Source: Phialocephala subalpina
Taxonomy: Eukaryota > Ascomycota > Leotiomycetes > Helotiales > Mollisiaceae
Direction of reading: 5' to 3'
Assembly (NCBI GenBank): GCA_900073065.1
Contig: FJOG01000010.1
Coordinates: 1,128,745-1,145,185 of the forward strand
DNA length: 16,441 nt
Part shown: positions 7,712-16,441 of the stretch, in pieces
Numbering within the stretch: position 1 is the stretch's first letter
Layout: every line of letters begins with the position of its first letter
Notes under the pieces: model-generated
Told to the model about the DNA's origin: nothing
The model's database searches: none
The model's input: only the letters and a program-made list of their open reading frames with translations
Position numbers and translations under genes: made by a program

Positions 7712-9839
7712 TATTATTAATTATTTTAATTATATTATTAGAATTTAAGTTCGTATTTATTGGTATACTTATTTATTATATATTCAATAAAAAAATATTT
7801 ATATCGATAAAATTATTATTATTATTATCGTTTGGATTTATATTTATTAAATTATTTTTTTGTATTTTATATAATAAAAGCTTATTAATATTCAATGAGA
7901 AATAATAATAATAATTATTATTATTATATGGAGATTATTATATTATTATTAAATTATTTCTAAAATATTAAATATAATAATTATAATAATAAATTTTAAT
8001 ATATATTTTATTTTTAAATAATATTATTTTTATAATATTAATTTAAAGAATAATTTTCTTAAAATAAATCGTTTATATTTCGAGATTTAATTATTTAATT
8101 TTTCGATATAATAAATCCTTTTAATATAATTAAAAACGTAATTATATTAAATTTTATTAATTTTAAATAATTAATTTTATTTATTAAATAGAAAGTAATA
8201 TTATTTATAATATACAAAAGAATAAAATATTTTAATTTTATTCTAAGAAAAAATAATTCTAAAGAAAAAACGCTTAAATTTATATAAGAAATATACTTAT
8301 AAATTTTTATTTTCAAATATAATTTTCGAATATAATAAAATATATAAATATTTAAAAAAAGTAATCCGATATTCCCATTTACGTTTATATATTATAAAAA
8401 TATAATTAGTATTTGCTTATAATTAAAAATCGTATTAAAACGAATAAAATAAATAAATAAAAGAAAATTTAATATAAAATCAAAGTAAATTTAATTATTT
8501 TTATATATATCGCAAAATTCGCTTATAATTATATCGAAATAATATTTCGTATATAAAATCTTTTAAATTCGTAATAAATTTAACTTATAAAAAACGTAAT
8601 TATTACTTTTTTATTTTATTACAAATTATAATTATTATATAATTTCTCGTTAAAATAAAATAAAAATTAATTATATTATTATAAAGTATTTTTTAGATTA
8701 ATTAAATTATATCGCGCGAAAAAAATATTAAAAGTAAAATTATTATAAAGATTATTATAATATAATATTAACGAATTATATTAAATTTATATTTATATTT
8801 CGATTAATATTATACGATCTAAAAAAGGAAATATTAACGTAATAAATAAAAAAATCGAATTCAAAATAATAAATTAAAAATTTAAACTTTAAATAAATTA
8901 TATTATTAAATTTTTTAATTATAACGAAATTAACGAAAAGAGATTTTAATTAAATTTAAATAAAAAAATTAATAATATATAATGAAATTAAAATGATTGG
9001 GTGAAAAGAAAATATAATATTAGTAAATTAATTTTCTAATTAATTTTATCGTAAAATCAAAATAATTATAAAATTTAACTTTTTTATTTATTTATATTAA
9101 TCTTACTACGCATAATATTATAATTGGAATTTCTAATATTTAATTTCGAAATTATAAACCCTTTTTATTATTGGGTATATTCTTATAATAATAATTAAAA
9201 TTAAATTAAAATTTGTATAAAAAGAAAATAATTCCGAGAAAAAAATTATATTTTTATTCTTACGATAATATTATAATTAAAATCTTTAGTATTTAATTTT
9301 TATATAATTATAAAATGAAATTTAAAAAAAAATTATAAGGAAAAAAAACTAATCAAAAATATTATAATAAATCGAAAAAGTATTACTAAGAAAGAAAAGG
9401 AAATTCGAATTCGAAGAATTTAAAAATTCAAGAAATTAATTTTCTCACGTAATATAATATTATTAATTAATATAAAATTCGAGTTATTATAATTAAATAA
9501 AATAAATAATTATTATATTTAATAAAAATTAATTATAAACGTAAATTGGATTGGAATAATAAATAGGAAAAAAAAAAAAAATCGAAATTAAAATCAAAAT
9601 AAAATAAATTAAATATTATATAAATTAATCAAATAAATAGGAAAAAAAATTAAATTAGAATATAAAAATAATAAAGGAAAGAAATTAAAAGCGAGATAAA
9701 AGGGGAAAAAGCGAAATTCTTATAAATAATATCGAAAAGTAATATTAGTACGAAATAAACGCGCTTTATTCGAACGAATAATACCAAATTTAAACGAGCG
9801 CGTATTATATTTAATATGGCCTCGCTAAATCGTAACGAG
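7712..9839. other. AT-rich spacer without recognisable gene
   Basis: About 2.1 kb of extremely AT-rich sequence, with a mirrored (AAT)n(ATT)n run at 7901-7927, a 14-A tract at 9568-9581, and a purine-biased strand from about 9540 to 9720. Two imperfect copies of a roughly 55-bp motif start near 9103 and 9259. No credible coding frame or RNA gene was seen; the short open stretch at 8095-8316 is low-complexity. It is probably ancient RIPed repeat DNA interrupted by the solo LTR. Confidence 0.65.
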
Positions 9840-9844
9840 CGTAA
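9840..9844. repeat. Target-site duplication CGTAA, left copy (element B)
   Basis: The five bases CGTAA immediately left of the element B 5' LTR are repeated at 16187-16191 right after the 3' LTR. This defines the exact ends of the insertion. A 5-bp duplication is usual for Ty3/gypsy integrases. Confidence 0.9.
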
Positions 9845-10176
9845 TATTACGACTCATATAATCTAGTGGATTATAGGCTCAGTAAACGAGTAAGCTCGTT
9901 TACAAGTAGACCTTAGGATTATAAGGACACGGGAACTAAAGGTCACGTAATGGAGTCTTAAACGATGGAGTCTTAGAATAGTTAAAGACTCCACCGTTTT
10001 AAACTCTAAGAGTAGGAAGGTTCTATATAAATAGATAGGATTCCTTTAAATAAGAACTTCGTACTCAATTTAAATATATTTAGTAATTAAATTTAAACGT
10101 TACTCTTTCGTGGAATTACTTAATCTTTATTATATATAATTAACTTTATAATTAATTAATCGAACTAATTATTATA
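9845..10176 (+). repeat. 5' LTR of element B (332 bp)
   Basis: This pairs with 15839-16186 over its whole length with transitions, and lacks 16 bp that the 3' LTR and both element A LTRs have, near 10080 (lost between short AATA repeats). A TATA box TATATAAA lies at 10024-10031. It is more heavily RIPed than its 3' partner; its terminal CA has become TA (ends ATTATA). It would have been the promoter of element B. Confidence 0.94.
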
Positions 10177-10218
10177 TTTTGAGTATTATCTTTTGTAATA
10201 CTAATTAAATATTCTATT
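10177..10218 (+). other. Leader and putative primer-binding region, element B
   Basis: Forty-two nt separate the 5' LTR from the inferred Gag start (ATA at 10219). The sequence starts TTTTGAGTATTATCTTTT, almost the same as in element A. That conservation through RIP supports a functional primer site. No TGG is present at the LTR edge, so the usual tRNA-CCA primer is not evident. Confidence 0.5.
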
Positions 10219-11016
10219 ATATTTACCGTTTTAACGTTATTTAGAAATACTTCGAAGTCCACTTTATTAGAATTTGTTATAGAAATATCGAAGAAAATCA
10301 AAAATCGCGAACTCGATACTTTCGATAGTACGAAAAGTAAACTACGAGTATATTTAATGTAATACGTACTTTATATCAAATTTAACGAGAATATATTTTA
10401 AATAAAAAACGAATAAATTCTTTAGTGTATAAGATATTTAATCGGAGTAACTTTCGATTAAATCGAGACGAACTAATAAAATTACTTCGATTGCGAAAAA
10501 TAAATAACGAAATGAGACTTTTTAATTAAAAAGAATTTTAGTACGTTTAAAGGATTTAAAGAGAAAATTACTAAAGTGTTTAAAAACGTAGATAAAAAGA
10601 AAATCGTAAAACGCAAATTATTTAATTTGCGTTAAATCGGAGCGGTATTAATTTACGCAATAGAATTTTAGTAATATATAAGTAGAATTACGAGTTAAAA
10701 AGAGAATGCCTTTATAGTTTAATTTTACAAAAGATTAAAAAACGCAATGAAAAACGAATTAATACGCCGCGATAAGTACGATTTAATATAAATTATAATA
10801 AACGACGCTATTTATTTCGATAATAAGTTATATGAACGAGCGCTTAAAAAAAGAGGATATTACTCTAGTAAATTCAAAAGAGGAAATAATAAAAACAAAA
10901 AAAGCTCGAGCTCTTATAATTATTATAATTCACTAATAAAAATCGATATTATTTTCAAAGGAAAAGAGAAATAATTTTCTAAAGACGAAATGAATTGACG
11001 TCGCGAAAAGAAATTA

Positions 11017-11058
11017 TACTTCGAATATAATTTTCCGAGATATATAGCCAACTTATAT
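11017..11058 (+). other. Gag CCHC zinc-knuckle relic with all four ligands changed to Tyr
   Basis: The frame reads Tyr-x2-Tyr-x4-Tyr-x4-Tyr, exactly the CCHC spacing of retroviral and retrotransposon nucleocapsid knuckles, preceded by RREKKL. Cys (TGY) and His (CAY) codons both become Tyr (TAY) by a single RIP transition, so complete conversion of all four ligands is explained. In element A the same motif is Tyr-x2-Cys-x4-Tyr-x4-Tyr (5278 to 5237, minus). A live knuckle would bind the element RNA during packaging. Confidence 0.85.
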
Positions 11059-12659
11059 AAGAGGATTAAACTATAAAACGAACGCTCGAAGAAATAAATT
11101 AATACGATTAAACGCGGAAATTATAACGAACTTTATTAAATATATATAATCACGAGGAGAGTATTATATAATAGTGAGGAATTAGACGAGTAGTAAAGTA
11201 ATTCACAAGTTATTTAATCGGAATTGGAAGACGATCTAAAGACGTTTCGACTAATCCCTAAAGAAGACTTTTAAAGGTTCCAAGAGAAATAAGTAGCGAA
11301 TTTTACTAGGATAACGGCAAAGTCAAGACTCTTTAAAGATAACTAATAGTAGAGAATCGACGATATAAACGAAGATATAAACAATTTAGCGATAAAACTC
11401 GCTAAGACTAAAATTTTAACCAATCGCCACCAAATCTTCAATAAGGACTTTAAGTCGGAGGACGAAGAACCATTTAAATACGATGATTAAAGACTATTAA
11501 AGTCTCTTATAGTATTTGATTTTTGGTCGAAATACTATCTACGGATTGGATAAGAATAGTATGTTTATTAACGAGAAGATAATATTGCAATTTGTACTCG
11601 CGAATAATAAAACTTGGATAGAAGAACTCGGTATATTAAATTTCAATTAGACACGAGAAGACTAAAATATAACTAAACGTATAAAGTCGTATATTAAGAT
11701 CATCGACGAATTGGATAGAAATAGCGCAACGGTACTAATTATTATATACAGTAATTACTTATATTAAATAACGCTCTTTTTATATTCAATTACGAATTAA
11801 TCGTAGGATAATACTACGAAGTATTCGCGGAAAGCGCGAGTCGAAAAATATAGTAAAATACTAAAGATAACTCCATATATTATAAAAAAACCTTCGAACG
11901 AATAATATAACCATTATTTAGTATAAAGCGTATATTTCGACTTATTTACATTAACGGATTAAACCGCTAATAAAAAGATGTACTTAGTAGACAATAATAT
12001 AGAGAAATATATATTATTGGTAGAAGTATCGGATAACTATTCTATATAATACAAATAAATATGTATAAAATCAAAGCAATAATCGATTCGAGAGCAATAA
12101 ATAACTACGTATTAAAATAATTAATATTGGATAACGGATAAGTAATAATAATCAAATTACGACTATATTCTATTATTATAATCGATGGAAATCCTTTGAG
12201 TTCCGAATAAATCGACGTAGAAACAATATTACAAATTATGATTATACGACGAGAATATATCGAAAAAATGAGTTTTAACGTGGTTAATATCAATTACTTA
12301 CTTATACTCGGAATACTATAAATCAAGCGATACAATTTAATTATCGATTAAATTAAAGAAATATTTACGTTTAAAAAATATTAAACTTATAAGATTTCGT
12401 ATATAGAAATAAAAACGAATAATCAAAGAGAAATTTGTATTATTTCTTTAAAAGAATTAGAATACTATACTTAAAATCCACTATTAAAGTAAATACTAAT
12501 AGAATATTACGAGTTTTTAAACTTTTTCAAAAACGAGAAAAAGATCGAAGTACTCCCTAAGTATAAGTAATAGGATTACGAAATACTTTTACGAGACGAA
12601 AAAGAATTATTGTACTCATTTATTTATTAGATATCGATAAACGACTTAAAGACGCTTAA

Positions 12660-13272
12660 AGAATATATCGACGAGAATTTAATAAAAAGATTTATACGAT
12701 TATCGATTTCGCTAATAAAAAGCTCGGTATTATTCGTACTAAAGAAAGATAAAACGAAACGATTATATATCGATTACCGGAAAATTAACGAGATTACTAT
12801 TAAAGATCGATATTTATTACTATTAATAAACGAATTACGCAATAAACTTCAAAGAATTAAAATCTTTAGTAAATTGGACTTGCGTAAAACTTATAATTTA
12901 ATTCGAATAAAAGAAAAAGAAAAATAGAAAATAGCGTTTAAAACGAGGCACGGATATTACGAATATCTAATTATACCCTTTGGATTAATCAATGCGCCCG
13001 TTATATACATGCGTATAATAAATACCGTTTTACGATTATTCTTAAATATTACGATTATTTATTATTTAAACGATATTTTAATGTATTTTAAAATATTCGC
13101 TAAATATATTAACGATATTAAAATAGTATTAATTGCTTTAAAAAATACGAATTTAATTTGCAAATTTAAGAAATGCGAATTCTATATAGAAAAAACGGAT
13201 TTCTTAGATTACGTAGTTTTAATCGGAGGTTTATCGATAGATTCTACGAAAATATTAATAGTACTTAATTAA
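12660..13272 (+). other. Reverse transcriptase core, element B
   Basis: Plus-strand motifs in order: VLFVLKKDK, LYIDYRKINEIT, KIFSKLDL (first catalytic Asp kept), one TAG, the H-Y-E-Y-L-type segment, IPFGLINAP, then YYLNDILMYF at 13060-13089 where the YLDD box has become YLND. It ends with KCEF, TDFLDYVV and the GLSID segment. The open part 13009-13272 is the best preserved coding run of this element. The Asp-to-Asn change falls on the first Asp of the box, whereas element A has the second Asp changed, so the two were inactivated independently. Confidence 0.93.
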
Positions 13273-13999
13273 TAAGCATTTAAAATAATTAAAAACGTAT
13301 AGTTTTTTTTAGGATTTACGAATTTTTATTATCGTTTCGTGTAAAAATACTTTATAATAGTAATCCTTTTAACGGAATTAACGAAAAAAGACTAAACATT
13401 TAAATGGATGAATAAGGCTTAGCGTGCCTTTAATTAGCTCAAATAACGTTTCACGGAAGTATTATTCTTTTTTACGTTCGATTTAAATAAGTATATCGTT
13501 ATCGAAACGAATATATTAAATTTTGCAATTAGTGTAATACTTAATTAATCGAGCGAATAAAGCAAATAATAATTAATCGCATATTACTCTCGCAAAATAT
13601 TATTAGTAAAATTAAATTACGAGATTTATAATAAAGAGTTATTTGCGATTATAAAAGCGTTTCGAATATAAAGAATTTATTTAAAAAGATCGAAATATTA
13701 AATATAAGTATATATTGATTATAAGAACTTAGTATTTTTTATTATAACGAAAGAATTTAATCGGAGATAAATATAATAAATTAAAACGTTAATTACGTAT
13801 AACTTCAAAATTTCATATATTAAAAGATCGGAAAACGGTAAAACGAATGCCTTTAATCGGAAATCGAAATATTAAAATGATATTAAATTATTTTTATACG
13901 CGATATTTAAAGAAATCGAAAGCGGTTTAATATTTAATGGGGTAATAATTGCTATTATTTCGAGGTTAATCGATATAACGTTTATCGATAATTTTAAAG

Positions 14000-14730
14000 G
14001 GAATTACGATAAAGATTTTATCGCAAAAATAGCTTTATAATATTTAATAAAACTTTTTACGAATAAATTTAAAATACTACGGTTTTAAAGGAAGTTTTAT
14101 ATTCCTAAGAATCTCTAATTAAAGTTTATTAGGGCGCAATATAAACTCCTAATTTATAAATATTAAAGAATTACAAAGACTATAAAGCGAATTTTTAAGG
14201 ACTTTTATATTTTAAGATTTAAAGGGAAAACTATCGAGGTTATTAATAAGTATAATACGTGTATTCGAAATAAAATCGCGAGATATACTTTTTATAGTAA
14301 TATACGATTACCGAATATACTTTTAAGCGCTTAAAAGTCTATCGCTTAAGACTTCATAGTAAAACTATTACTTTTAAGAGAATTAATATCGAATATCGAG
14401 TATAATATTATCTTTATAATCACGGATAAACTTACAAAATATGTATATATAATTTTATACTTTAAAATATATATAATAAAAAACTTAGTTTATACGTTTT
14501 TGCGAAATATAATAACTAATTATAAAGTATTAAACGAGATTATTTTAAATCGAGATAAATTTTTTACTTCGAAATTCTAGATTATTTTAATCGCATTATT
14601 AGAAATTAAATAGAAACTTTCGATAGCTTTTTACCCTTAAATAAATAGATAAATAAAGCGATTAAATTAAATAATAAAAATATATTTCCGTTATTACGTT
14701 AATTATTAATAGAATAATTAGATAAAATTT
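14000..14730 (+). other. Integrase core, element B
   Basis: The plus-strand frame shows a zinc-binding remnant (Tyr-x2-Cys-I-R-N-K, from Cys-x2-Cys), then D-F-I with the first catalytic Asp, ITDKLTKYVY, YTFLRNII, and L-N-R-D in place of S-D-R-D, so the second catalytic Asp is Asn (14548-14550). Next come F-T-S-K-F and a P-stop-I-N-R-stop-I-K block, which is the former PQTDGQTE box with its Glu as Lys at 14656-14658. Two of three DD35E residues are lost. The chromodomain lies about 0.5 kb further on. Confidence 0.88.
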
Positions 14731-15197
14731 TTACTATTAATATAATTCGCGTATAATAATGCAATAATAGAAAGTATAAAAGTCTCGCTTTTCTACGCTA
14801 ATTATAAGTATGAATTTAAAGTATATTAAATATTGTACTTAATAGAGTTAAAAGTATAAAATGCTAAAATTCAAGTCGATAAATTAAAGTTTTTGCGCGA
14901 AAAACTTGTAGAAAACATATAATTTATAGTTATTAAGTCAATACTATACTATAATAAGTATCGTAATATAGAATTTACGCTTAAAAAGAGAGATAAAGTT
15001 TATTTAATTCGTCGGAATATTAAAACGAAACGATTAAATAATAAATTAAATTACAAGAAAATTAAGAATCTAATTATTTATGAGTTTACTTTACTCAATA
15101 ATATGAATATATACTCGGTATTTCATATATCCCTCTTTAAATTAGTACTATTAAAAGTACCGCGAACTTTAAAGATTAAAATCGAATTAATTAATTT

Positions 15198-15335
15198 AAA
15201 CGTCGAATATAATATAGAAGAAATCTTAGACTATTAATACGTTAAAAACCAAGTTAAGTACTTAATCAAATAGTAAAAGTACTTACATTCGGAAAACACA
15301 TAAGAACTTAAACGGAACTTCAATTGCTATAAGAA
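15198..15335 (+). other. Chromodomain at the integrase C-terminus, element B
   Basis: The frame reads VEYNIEEILDY, a stop, YVKNQVKYLIK, two stops (former Trp and neighbour), then HSENT, a stop and LKRNFNC. This aligns residue for residue with the element A domain and has the chromodomain pattern E-Y-x-V-E-E-I-L-D ... Y-L-I-K-W ... S-E-N-T-W-E-P. A short basic tail with RGRPS, an AT-hook-like core, follows before the stop at 15436. The tail-coding DNA overlaps the antisense accessory frame. Confidence 0.87.
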
Positions 15336-15739
15336 GCTTAAGGCTTTTCATCGCCAAAACTCGGGTTTGCCTAAAGAAAGAGGTCGGCCATCTCAAGCTC
15401 GAAAATATCCAACTCGAAAGCAAGCAATCAAGAGGTAAAGGGATTTAATACGGGATCCGGAGGAGGTTTAAGAGCAGCCATTAAGGCTCTTTTAAGTCGA
15501 AGACTACAAAAGAAACGACACACGGGTCTACGGACTACTACGTCCAAGTAACCCGCAGAATCGCATGACCGTTTGGACCGAACGCACTCAGAGCAGCGCG
15601 GCGACTCGGACTTGTCAAGAAAGCATTGGCGGGCGTAGTTCCTATAGTAGGAACACGTCTTAGTCGAACGCCTTGATTTCTCGATGCGCAAAGCGAGCGC
15701 CAGCCTTTCCTTTTTTTTCTTATGTGCAATGGGCGATAT
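15308..15739 (-). pseudogene. Antisense accessory ORF of element B, Zn2Cys6-like cysteine cluster, RIP-inactivated
   Basis: A minus-strand frame of 144 codons from an inferred former ATG (ATA at 15739-15737; no ATG is available, the open run from 15691 begins with TTG) to TAA at 15310-15308. In-frame stops fall at 15430 (TGA), 15373 (TAG), 15340 (TAA) and 15322 (TGA). Cys codons at 15655, (Tyr) 15646, 15625, 15595, 15586 and 15565 give C-x2-C-x6-C-x9-C-x2-C-x6-C, the same spacing as in element A. M-S and exactly 26 residues precede the first Cys in both, including a shared KER...A..IE stretch. The C-terminus (DIFE..., FGDEKP, AS....SSV) matches element A, but about 50 codons of charged helix are missing in frame. 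It overlaps gag-pol by about 131 bp. Function is unknown; a nucleic-acid-binding accessory protein is inferred. Confidence 0.78.
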
Positions 15740-15825
15740 GATGAGGAATAATGGGAATGAAGGAAAGTTGTGACTTAGGAATAATATTTCCTTACCCTGA
15801 TTTAAGCGTCGGGACTACGCTAGCT

Positions 15826-15838
15826 AGAAGAGGGATAG
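15826..15838 (+). other. Polypurine tract of element B
   Basis: AGAAGAGGGATAG ends directly at the 3' LTR and corresponds to AGAAGAGGAATAG in element A. The preceding block from about 15805 (CGTCGGGACTACGCTAGCT) is also the same in both. It is the expected plus-strand primer. Confidence 0.82.
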
Positions 15839-16186
15839 TATTACGACTTACATGATCTAGTGGACCATAGGCTCAGTAAGCGAGTAAGCTCGTCTACAAG
15901 TAGACCCTAAGATCATAAGAACACGGGAACTAGGGGTCACGTAATGGAGTCCCAAACGATGGAGTCCTGGAATAGTCAGGGACTCCACCGTTCTAGACTC
16001 TAGGAGCAGGAAGGTTCTATATAAGCAGATAAGATTCCTTTAAATAGGAGCTTCGTACTTAATTCAAATACAGTATTTTAACAATATACTTAGTAATTAA
16101 GCTTGAATGTTACTCCTTCGTGGAATCACTTAGTCCTTATCATATACAATTAACCTTACAATTAGTTGGTCGAGCCAACCGTTACA
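15839..16186 (+). repeat. 3' LTR of element B (348 bp)
   Basis: The best preserved LTR in the window, ending in an intact GTTACA. The TATA box TATATAAG is at 16018-16025. Two adjacent hairpins, CGAG-TAAG-CTCG (15881-15892) and GTCTAC-AA-GTAGAC (15892-15905), lie in the 5' part of U3. It has the 16 bp missing from the 5' LTR, so the 5' copy suffered a deletion. It is followed at once by the CGTAA duplication. Confidence 0.94.
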
Positions 16187-16191
16187 CGTAA
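16187..16191. repeat. Target-site duplication CGTAA, right copy (element B)
   Basis: CGTAA directly after the LTR terminus GTTACA, identical to 9840-9844. It fixes the right boundary of the insertion and shows that both ends come from one integration event. Confidence 0.9.
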
Positions 16192-16441
16192 TCCCCCGGA
16201 ATTTACGCTCCGTTAACCGCTTTACAAAATACGAAATAATATATAAAAATTTATATAAAATTTATATTAATTAATTATATTAAATATATTTTTAATAAAA
16301 AATTTATTTTTTATTATATTTGTATTTTTCAAAATCTTTTTAAATTTATTTTTAATATTATTAATTTATTTATTTTACCAATAGAAATTAATATTATAAA
16401 TCGATTTTTTTATAATAAAGAAATTATTAACTTTTAATAAA
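16192..16441. other. Right flank of element B: short GC-richer segment then AT-rich DNA
   Basis: The first 45 bases (TCCCCCGGAATTTACGCTCC, then GTTAACCGC) are GC-richer and resemble, in inverse orientation, the left flank at about 9824-9844. They may be the end of an older inverted-repeat element into which element B inserted. The rest, from about 16240, is extremely AT-rich with no gene, RNA or repeat motif recognised. Confidence 0.5.

Larger units (their letters stand above)
10219..15438 (+). pseudogene. gag-pol: gag-pol polyprotein pseudogene of element B (Gag-PR-RT-RH-IN-chromodomain)
   Basis: A single frame of 1740 codons runs from the inferred former ATG (ATA at 10219) to TAA at 15436-15438, with many TAA/TAG stops but no net frameshift. 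Gag residues such as KSKLRVYLM and a capsid-like region lead to the CCHC knuckle at 11017-11058, where all four ligands are Tyr. The protease D-S-G-A is D-S-R-A at 12085-12096. RT runs from about 12660 to 13270, with YLDD now YLND at 13063-13074. RNase H has E-T-N-I for E-T-D-A (Asn codon 13510). In integrase the Cys-x2-Cys is Tyr-x2-Cys near 14240, the D-F-I Asp is kept, the second Asp is Asn (14548) and the Glu is Lys (14656). A chromodomain follows at 15198-15335. Gag and Pol in one frame, as in Tf1/sushi-type chromoviruses, implies no frameshift between them. Confidence 0.93.
9845..16186 (+). mobile_element. Element B: complete but RIP-dead Ty3/gypsy chromovirus
   Basis: A full 6342-bp LTR retrotransposon on the plus strand: 5' LTR 9845-10176, leader 10177-10218, single-frame gag-pol 10219-15438, antisense accessory frame 15739-15308, polypurine tract 15826-15838, 3' LTR 15839-16186 and target duplication CGTAA on both sides. 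It is the same family as element A: internal distances from the Gag start to protease (1866 nt), protease to RT box (984), RT box to RNase H (441) and RNase H to integrase Asp (1038) are the same in both. The central pol is almost completely RIPed, while the last kilobase including the 3' LTR is much less altered. Confidence 0.95.

Noticed and set aside
7901..7927. Mirrored AAT/ATT run that could look like a terminator or array repeat
   Set aside because: Simple low-complexity microsatellite; no spacers or repeated units beyond this, so neither a CRISPR nor a functional hairpin claim is supported.
8095..8316. Ile/Leu/Lys-rich open frame on the minus strand
   Set aside because: Low complexity typical of AT-rich DNA; no motif and no conserved partner.
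12105..12293. Open frame on the minus strand in element B
   Set aside because: Antisense to the protease region of gag-pol, Ile-rich, with no matching frame in element A.
15538..15729. Second open frame on the minus strand overlapping the zinc-cluster frame
   Set aside because: It is a different frame from the one conserved with element A; the cysteine pattern and flanking identity support the other frame only.
15881..15905. Adjacent hairpins resembling part of a tRNA or structured RNA
   Set aside because: No acceptor stem, T-loop or anticodon arm can be built; they lie in LTR U3 and are conserved with the LTR.
1..16441. Idea that the window is mitochondrial or bacterial AT-rich DNA
   Set aside because: RIP-type transitions, chromodomain gypsy elements and target duplications are nuclear filamentous-fungal features; no mitochondrial gene or bacterial operon was seen.

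Overview
The window reads as transposon-rich, AT-rich heterochromatin of a filamentous ascomycete (Pezizomycotina). No host gene is recognisable. Almost everything consists of long terminal repeat (LTR) retrotransposon relics. Their coding frames are wrecked by C-to-T and G-to-A transitions, mostly CpA to TpA, while length and reading frame are kept. This is the footprint of repeat-induced point mutation (RIP). The species cannot be named from the sequence alone.

Layout. Element A (positions 1 to 6467, minus strand) is a Ty3/gypsy chromovirus. Its 3' LTR is cut by the window start (1-292), and its 5' LTR lies at 6118-6467. Element B (9845-16186, plus strand) is a second member of the same family, complete with both LTRs and a perfect 5-bp target duplication CGTAA. 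The two are head to head, with their 5' LTRs facing each other across about 3.4 kb of extremely AT-rich DNA. A small non-RIPed solo LTR of an unrelated family (7460-7706, target duplication AATTT) sits in that spacer. The last 250 bases are AT-rich flank.

Both chromoviruses have the order LTR, a leader of about 41 nt, one continuous gag-pol frame (Gag with CCHC knuckle, protease, reverse transcriptase, RNase H, integrase, C-terminal chromodomain), polypurine tract, LTR. Landmark-to-landmark distances are identical in A and B from the Gag start to the integrase catalytic core. Only substitutions, no net indels, have accumulated there. Catalytic residues are hit in protease, RT, RNase H and integrase of both, so neither can be autonomous.

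The most interesting feature is a second, oppositely oriented reading frame between the chromodomain and the 3' LTR of both elements (382-963 plus in A; 15739-15308 minus in B). It overlaps the 3' end of gag-pol tail to tail. In both copies it carries a cysteine cluster with exactly the spacing of a fungal Zn(II)2Cys6 domain, a conserved basic N-terminus and a conserved C-terminus. This points to an accessory antisense protein carried by the chromovirus family.

The second anomaly is a 250-bp perfect tandem duplication in the gag of element A (5143-5392 = 5393-5642). It exactly replaces 250 bp of gag that element B still has, leaving the total length and downstream frame unchanged. This is more suggestive of an assembly or editing artefact, or a conversion-like event, than of an ordinary insertion.
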